Below are positions 7,433-11,632 of a stretch of DNA of 11,632 nt, piece after piece. This stretch comes from Kiloniellaceae bacterium. GTDB taxonomy: Bacteria > Pseudomonadota > Alphaproteobacteria > Kiloniellales > Kiloniellaceae. The position numbers and the translations under genes are program-made. Under the pieces are notes generated by a model that did not search any database, was not told the origin of the DNA, and worked only from the letters and a program-made list of their open reading frames with translations. Position 1 is the first letter of the stretch. Every line of letters begins with the position of its first letter. The stretch covers positions 1 to 11,632 of the forward strand of contig JAJFGM010000829.1 of the NCBI GenBank assembly GCA_021776145.1. Reading direction: 5' to 3'.

Positions 7433-7451
7433 GGGCGTGCTCCGGGTCCGC

Positions 7452-8255
7452 CTAGGCGTCGGCCGGCGTGGCCAATAAGGCCCGGGTCGCCGCCGCGACG
7501 TCGGCCTGGCGCATCAGCGACTCGCCGACGAGAAAACACGAGGCGCCGGAGCGCTGCATGCGGGCGAGGTCTAGCGGCGTATAGAGGCCGCTTTCCGAGA
7601 CCAGCAGACGGTCGCCCGGCAAGTTCGCCGCCAGGGTTTCGGTTGTTGCGATATCGACCGTCAGGGTCTTGAGGTTGCGGTTGTTGATGCCGACAAGCGG
7701 CGAGACCAGCCGCAGGGCGCGGTCGAGTTCGGCGCCGTCGTGCACCTCGATCAGCACGTCCATGCCGAAGTCCATTGCCGCGGCCTCCAACTCGCTTGCC
7801 TGCGCGTCTTCCAAGGCAGCCAGGATAAGCAGGACGCAGTCGGCGCCAAGAGCCCGCGATTCCGCGATCTGATACGGCTCGAGCATGAAGTCCTTGCGCA
7901 GGCAGGGCAGGGGAACCGCCGCCCGCGCCGCCCGTAGATAGTCGTCGTGGCCTTGGAAGTAAGGCTCGTCGGTAAGCACGGACAAACAGGTGCCGCCGCC
8001 GTCGTGGTAGGCCCGCGCCAGGGCCGGCGGGTCGAAGTCGGCGCGGATCAATCCCTTGCTCGGCGAGGCCTTCTTGATTTCGCAGATCAGTCCGTATCGG
8101 CCACTGGCGACGGCGGCGCGCAACGCAGCGATGAAACCGCGCGGTGATTCGGCCGCGGCCGCCGCGGCCTCGATTTCGCTGAACGGTGTGCGGCGCTTGC
8201 GTTCGGCAACGAAGGCGCGCTTGTCGGCGCAAATACGTTCAAGGACGTCACTCAC
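7452..8255 (-). CDS. trpC: Indole-3-glycerol-phosphate synthase
   Basis: Closes the indole ring by converting carboxyphenylamino-deoxyribulose phosphate into indole-3-glycerol phosphate in tryptophan synthesis. The protein has 267 residues and is a single-domain TIM barrel, not the TrpC-TrpF fusion found in E. coli. Active-site motifs are in order: CEIKKASPSKG (58-68, with E59 and K61), LRKDF (119-123, K121), LIEVHD (168-173, E170), GINNRNLKTL (189-198) and SESGL (220-224, E221). The phosphate-binding loop is near FLVGESL (241-247). The start codon is GTG, and it overlaps the trpD stop in a GTGA arrangement of 4 nt. AAGAGG lies 7 nt upstream inside trpD, so translation is probably coupled to trpD. 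TrpF, the preceding enzyme, is not encoded here. Confidence 0.97.
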   Translation of the reverse strand: MSDVLERICADKRAFVAERKRRTPFSEIEAAAAAAESPRGFIAALRAAVASGRYGLICEIKKASPSKGLIRADFDPPALARAYHDGGGTCLSVLTDEPYFQGHDDYLRAARAAVPLPCLRKDFMLEPYQIAESRALGADCVLLILAALEDAQASELEAAAMDFGMDVLIEVHDGAELDRALRLVSPLVGINNRNLKTLTVDIATTETLAANLPGDRLLVSESGLYTPLDLARMQRSGASCFLVGESLMRQADVAAATRALLATPADA

Positions 8256-9289
8256 GCGGCAACCTCTTCGTTGCTGATAGCGATGACCCGGTCGAGCACC
8301 TTGGCGGCGCCGCCGCTGTCAATGGCTTCGGCCGCCAGGGCGACGCCATCCCTAAGGTCGCCGGCCTTTTCGGCAATCACCAGGGCCGCCGCCGCGTTGA
8401 ACAGCACGATATCACGATAGGGGCCGGCCTGACCGTCGAGAACCGCGCGCAGGGCGCGGGCGTTCTCCGGCCCTTCGCCGCCCTTGAGGTCGTCAAAATC
8501 GGCGCGCTCGAGGCCGCCGTCCTGCGGACCGACTTCGAAGGTCGAGACCACGCCATCCTTCAGTTCGGCAACCATGGACTGTCCGGTCGTCGACAACTCG
8601 TCCATGCCGCCGGCGCCATGGACGACCCAGGCCCGTTCCGAGCCAAGTCCCTTTAGCACCTCTGCCAGCGGGCTTACCCATTCCGCCGCGAAGACGCCGG
8701 TCAACTGGCGTTTGACCTTCGCGGGATTTGCCATTGGTCCCAGTAGGTTGAAGATCGTGCGGGTTCCCAATTCGACGCGCACCGGTCCGACGTGACGCAT
8801 GGCGCTGTGATGGCGCGGCGCCATCATGAAACAGGTTCCGGCTTCGGCCAGGCAGCGGCGCACCAGGCTCATGTCGGCGTCGATATTGATTCCCAGTGCC
8901 GTCAACACGTCAGCGGCACCGCTCTTCGACGAGAGGGCGCGATTGCCATGTTTGGCGACCGGGACGCCACAGGCAGTGACGACGAACTGGCTGGTCGTCG
9001 AGATGTTGTAGGTTCCGGTGGCGTCGCCGCCGGTACCGACGATATCCATGGCCTCGGGTGGCGCTTCGATCGAAAGCATCTTTGCCCGCATGCTGTCGAC
9101 GGCGCCGGTGATTTCCTCGACCGTCTCGCCGCGTACCCGCAAGGCCATCAAGAAGCCGCCCATCTGCGCCGGTGTCGCATCGCCGGACATCATGATGTCG
9201 AAAGCTTCCCGCGCCTGGCCGCGGCTGAGCGGCCGACCGTCGGCGGCAAGCGCCAGCAGGGTTTTGAGGTTGTTCGCGACGCTGGTCAT
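8252..9289 (-). CDS. trpD: Anthranilate phosphoribosyltransferase
   Basis: Transfers phosphoribose from PRPP to anthranilate, the second step of tryptophan synthesis after chorismate. The protein has 345 residues, normal for the stand-alone enzyme; no glutamine amidotransferase is fused to it, since TrpG is separate here. The PRPP-binding motif GTGGD is at 85-89, followed by TYNIST. The family signature KHGNRALSSKSGAADVLTALG spans 113-133, and LLGPMANPA (182-190) and GGMDELST (227-234) are further conserved segments. The start follows trpG by 27 nt and has no clear Shine-Dalgarno sequence; coupling to trpG is possible. The TGA stop overlaps the GTG start of trpC. Confidence 0.97.
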   Translation of the reverse strand: MTSVANNLKTLLALAADGRPLSRGQAREAFDIMMSGDATPAQMGGFLMALRVRGETVEEITGAVDSMRAKMLSIEAPPEAMDIVGTGGDATGTYNISTTSQFVVTACGVPVAKHGNRALSSKSGAADVLTALGINIDADMSLVRRCLAEAGTCFMMAPRHHSAMRHVGPVRVELGTRTIFNLLGPMANPAKVKRQLTGVFAAEWVSPLAEVLKGLGSERAWVVHGAGGMDELSTTGQSMVAELKDGVVSTFEVGPQDGGLERADFDDLKGGEGPENARALRAVLDGQAGPYRDIVLFNAAAALVIAEKAGDLRDGVALAAEAIDSGGAAKVLDRVIAISNEEVAA

Positions 9290-9316
9290 GTCAGAGCGCT
9301 CATATCTGGAAATCTG

Positions 9317-9934
9317 TCATGCGATGGCGGCCCGATCCAAGGCCTGAGGATCCGGACGGACGTTGTGGCCAGCGAGCCGGAGGAAGTTGGCGAGCAGCGC
9401 GTGTCCCTGCTGCGAGGCGATGCTTTCGGGGTGAAATTGCACGCCATGCAGCGGCAGGTCGCGGTGCTGGATGCCCATGACGACGCCATCCCCGCTGCGC
9501 GCCGTAACCTCCAGGCAGTCGGGAATGCTGTCCGGCGCCAAGGTCAAGGAATGGTAGCGGGTCGCGGTCAAGGGCGAGGGCAGTCCTTCGAAGACGCCTT
9601 TTCCCTCGTGGTCGATCGGGCTGGTCTTGCCGTGCATCGGCGCTGGCGCTCGTACGACGCGGGCGCCAAAAGCCTGACCGATCGATTGATGACCGAGGCA
9701 GACCCCCAGGACCGGCAATTTGCCGGCTGCCGCGGCGATCAGCTCGAGGCAGATGCCAGCGCGATCGGGATCACAGGGCCCCGGCGAGATGACGATCCCC
9801 TGCGGCTGCATAGCCATCGCCGCCTCGACGCTGATCTGGTCGTTGCGATACACCTGCAACTCCGCTCCCAATTCGCCGAGGAAGTGGTAGAGATTGTAGG
9901 TGAAGCTGTCGTAATTATCGAGAAGAAGAAACAT
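9317..9934 (-). CDS. trpG: Anthranilate synthase component II (glutamine amidotransferase)
   Basis: Splits glutamine and passes ammonia to TrpE, which makes anthranilate from chorismate. The protein has 205 residues and is a class I glutamine amidotransferase. The catalytic triad is visible: C79 in GVCLGHQSIG, and H168 and E170 in GVQFHPESI. The start MFLLLDNYDSFTYNL is the conserved family N-terminus, which fixes ATG 9934-9932 despite a weak ribosome site. It is the first gene of the block trpG-trpD-trpC-moaC-moeA. TrpE is not next to it: the upstream gene is a divergent, unrelated one. In many bacteria this type also serves as PabA in folate synthesis, and the sequence alone cannot exclude that. 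Confidence 0.96.
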   Translation of the reverse strand: MFLLLDNYDSFTYNLYHFLGELGAELQVYRNDQISVEAAMAMQPQGIVISPGPCDPDRAGICLELIAAAAGKLPVLGVCLGHQSIGQAFGARVVRAPAPMHGKTSPIDHEGKGVFEGLPSPLTATRYHSLTLAPDSIPDCLEVTARSGDGVVMGIQHRDLPLHGVQFHPESIASQQGHALLANFLRLAGHNVRPDPQALDRAAIA

Positions 9935-10273
9935 TTCAAACTACTACCGGATGTTTCTCATGTTGTTTGACGTATCTTGACATCCTTATAGCAGCATGCC
10001 GCGGGCAGCGAAAGCAAGCCCGCCACGCCGATCCAGGGGCCTGGCGACGGCCCCAATGACGACTCGCTGGCGCCGCGGCAAAGGCGACGCGCTGGGGACG
10101 CCGGAATTACCCAACTTGGCCCGTGCGGTGCAAGTGCGTCCACGCTAAGCTTTCCCTAACCATGATCGCTTTACATAAGAGCGGAATTCGCGCTGGTAAG
10201 GCCGCAATGAGTCCTTGACCCAGCCCCTATCGAGACAGGCCGAGGCCGGCGTGAAAGAGCAGCATCCGAATCG
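9935..10273. other. 339-bp divergent intergenic region between trpG and the deacetylase gene
   Basis: No gene is supported here. Besides the candidate trpG -10 element, it holds a GC-rich hairpin, GGGGCC-TGGCGAC-GGCCCC (10036-10054), with no following T run. This hairpin overlaps an alternative pairing, CCAGG-GG-CCTGG (10033-10044). A minus-strand GTG frame at 9958-10143 codes for 61 residues with two isolated tryptophans. It has neither the tandem tryptophans of a trp leader peptide nor any recognisable domain. Promoter hexamers for the plus-strand gene could not be assigned with confidence. Confidence 0.6.
9967..9990 (-). promoter_or_regulatory. Candidate trpG -10 element with an adjacent TTGAC direct repeat
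   Basis: On the minus strand TATAAG (9990-9985) is a good -10 hexamer, about 51 nt before the trpG start; its -35 partner (TTTCGC, 17 bp away) is poor. Just downstream, TTGAC occurs twice on the plus strand at 9967-9971 and 9977-9981, exactly 10 bp apart, one helical turn. This falls near the predicted transcription start, a usual repressor position. A poor -35 could also mean that an activator is needed. I do not recognise the binding protein. Confidence 0.35.
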
Positions 10274-11620
10274 ATGACCTTCAGCCCATCAGACGATCCG
10301 CGGCAACAGGTATCGCCGGCTCAGGCCGTGCCTCAGCCGGCATTTGCCGCCCCTGACGGCACGCGACGGCGTTGGAAGTCGCGGCTCTGGAACCTGGCGG
10401 CGGCGGCCGGTATATTTGTCATCGGTACCCTGGTCGGCGTGGTCGCCGGTGTCGAGTTGGGTCAACGTGGTTTTTTCGACGAGCTTGGAACGCGGGTCGC
10501 CCAGTTACGGGGTGAATGGACCGGTCCTGCGGCGACCCCCACCTCGACCCCCGAGGCACCGCTGCCGGCGACAGGAGTTGCGCTCTCGACTCAGGCCGGC
10601 AACGTGGCTGGCGATCCGACGGCCAGCCCTGTCTCCAGCCTGGTCTCCAGCCCCGACGTCGACAATTCCGTCCGCGATGGTCATGCCGACGAGTCGCATT
10701 TCGAGCGTCTCTACGAGGAGCCCCTCGACCGGGCGCCGCCTGAGCCGCTGGTCGCCGCCGACCCGTCGCCTGACGAGACCGAGGTGCAGGGTTGGACCAC
10801 GGTCGCCGCGTTGCGTCAGCAGGCGAGCCTGCCGCGGGCCGTCGTGCCGCGCCGCGCGCCGGGAGAACCGCCCTTGTGGAAAGCCAATGCGGTCGCCAGT
10901 CCGCCGGCCAACGGTCGCCCGATGATCGCCATCGTGCTTGACGACCTTGGTCTCAACCGCCCGGGCGCTCGCCGCGCCATCGAGCTGCCGGCGCCCCTGA
11001 CACTGGCCTTCATGACCTATGCCGAGGGTCTGGATGAAATGACATCCGCCGCCCGCCGGGCCGGGCACGAGCTGATGGTGCACGTTCCCATGCAGCCGCG
11101 CGACGCAACCTACGATCCCGGCCCCAATGTTCTGGCGGTCGAGCTGCACTCCGCCGAGCTGCTGCGCCGCCTCGACTGGGGGCTGGGCCGCTTTTCAGGC
11201 TATGTCGGCATCAACAACCACATGGGCAGCCGCTTCTCGGCCCACGCCGATGGCATGGACCAGGTCATGCGCGAGTTGAAGGCGCGCGGTCTGCTGTTTC
11301 TCGATTCCCGTACCGCCGGCGGTACCGTGGCGCAGAAAACGGCGGCCAATATCGACTTGCCCTTCATCGGACGCGATATCTTTCTCGACAACGACCCCGG
11401 CGACCCGGCTTCGATCCAACGCCAGCTCGACACCTTGGAGCGCCTTGCCCGCGAACGCGGCTACGCTGTCGGCATCGGCCACCCGCATCGAAACACCTTG
11501 GCGGCCCTGGAACAGTGGTTGCCCTTGGCCGAAGCCCGCGGCCTCGCGCTGGTCCCCATCAGTGCCATCGTTGCCCGGCGTCGAGCGCATAACCAGGACG
11601 CCGCCGGAACATCGGGGTAG
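10274..11620 (+). CDS. Membrane-anchored divergent polysaccharide deacetylase (YibQ/DUF610 family)
   Basis: A 448-residue envelope protein. A short N-terminal tail ends in basic residues (RRRWKSR, 31-37), followed by one membrane helix (about 40-63). A long linker rich in proline, serine and alanine (about 83-200) leads to the deacetylase-like fold (about 215-433), most likely in the periplasm. Family motifs are IAIVLDDLGLN (218-228), MVHVPMQPRD (268-277), INNHMGSRFS (313-322), LLFLDSRT (340-347), RDIFLDND (367-374) and IGHPHRNT (401-408). D223/D224, H316 and H403 are plausible metal ligands. The substrate of this family is not settled; a role at peptidoglycan or another glycan is inferred from the fold. 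In many alphaproteobacteria the gene follows envC-like and ctpA genes; here it does not. No strong Shine-Dalgarno sequence precedes the ATG, and no better in-frame upstream start exists. Confidence 0.9.
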   Translation: MTFSPSDDPRQQVSPAQAVPQPAFAAPDGTRRRWKSRLWNLAAAAGIFVIGTLVGVVAGVELGQRGFFDELGTRVAQLRGEWTGPAATPTSTPEAPLPATGVALSTQAGNVAGDPTASPVSSLVSSPDVDNSVRDGHADESHFERLYEEPLDRAPPEPLVAADPSPDETEVQGWTTVAALRQQASLPRAVVPRRAPGEPPLWKANAVASPPANGRPMIAIVLDDLGLNRPGARRAIELPAPLTLAFMTYAEGLDEMTSAARRAGHELMVHVPMQPRDATYDPGPNVLAVELHSAELLRRLDWGLGRFSGYVGINNHMGSRFSAHADGMDQVMRELKARGLLFLDSRTAGGTVAQKTAANIDLPFIGRDIFLDNDPGDPASIQRQLDTLERLARERGYAVGIGHPHRNTLAALEQWLPLAEARGLALVPISAIVARRRAHNQDAAGTSG

Positions 11621-11632
11621 CGACATAGGGTC

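Noticed and set aside
9284..9301. Five-codon frame (MSALT) whose stop overlaps the trpD start as ATGA
   Set aside because: It has no ribosome site and is too short to tell from chance, although it could in principle couple translation.
8792..9970. Long plus-strand open frame of 392 codons opposite trpD and trpG
   Set aside because: It is antisense to two genes with intact catalytic motifs, and its translation has no recognisable domain. Long antisense frames are expected in GC-rich coding DNA.
9958..10143. Possible trp leader peptide (61 codons, GTG start, minus strand)
   Set aside because: It has only two isolated tryptophans, is too long for a leader peptide, and no terminator-antiterminator pair follows it.

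Overview
This window reads as ordinary chromosomal core sequence from a GC-rich alphaproteobacterium, most likely Rhodospirillales-like. The basis is the gene order, the LexA sequence type (an MLTKKQHELL start), a GTTC-N7-GTTC SOS operator, and the protein types. The order trpG-trpD-trpC-moaC-moeA / lexA / comEC / gltX / gltA is, from memory, a familiar alphaproteobacterial arrangement. No mobile element, CRISPR array, rRNA or tRNA was seen.

Layout. 1-876 (minus): N-terminal two thirds of citrate synthase (gltA), running off the left edge. 877-1098: spacer with a candidate promoter and a 16-bp tandem duplication. 1099-2514 (minus): glutamyl-tRNA synthetase (gltX). 2515-2682: divergent spacer with two neighbouring palindromes. 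2683-4842 (plus): ComEC-type DNA-uptake channel. 4843-5556 (minus): lexA, whose stop codon touches the comEC stop codon. 5557-5741: lexA promoter with a perfect SOS box and a degenerate second one. 5742-9934 (minus): a tightly packed block of trpG, trpD, trpC, moaC and moeA, with 4-nt and 1-nt overlaps at two junctions. 9935-10273: a 339-bp divergent spacer. 10274-11620 (plus): a membrane-anchored divergent polysaccharide deacetylase (YibQ/DUF610 family). 11621-11632 holds nothing recognisable.

How the genes work together. TrpG, TrpD and TrpC cover the glutamine amidotransferase, phosphoribosyl transfer and indole-glycerol-phosphate steps of tryptophan synthesis. The TrpE partner of TrpG is not here and must be encoded elsewhere. 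MoaC and MoeA act early and late in molybdenum cofactor synthesis and appear to be co-transcribed with the trp genes, with no metabolic link. LexA has its own self-regulated promoter. ComEC, GltX and GltA are independent housekeeping or DNA-uptake functions.

I found no undescribed biological system. The points most worth a second look are regulatory: the lexA operator pair, the duplicated GGATAAT element before gltA, the paired palindromes between gltX and comEC, and the TTGAC direct repeat before trpG.
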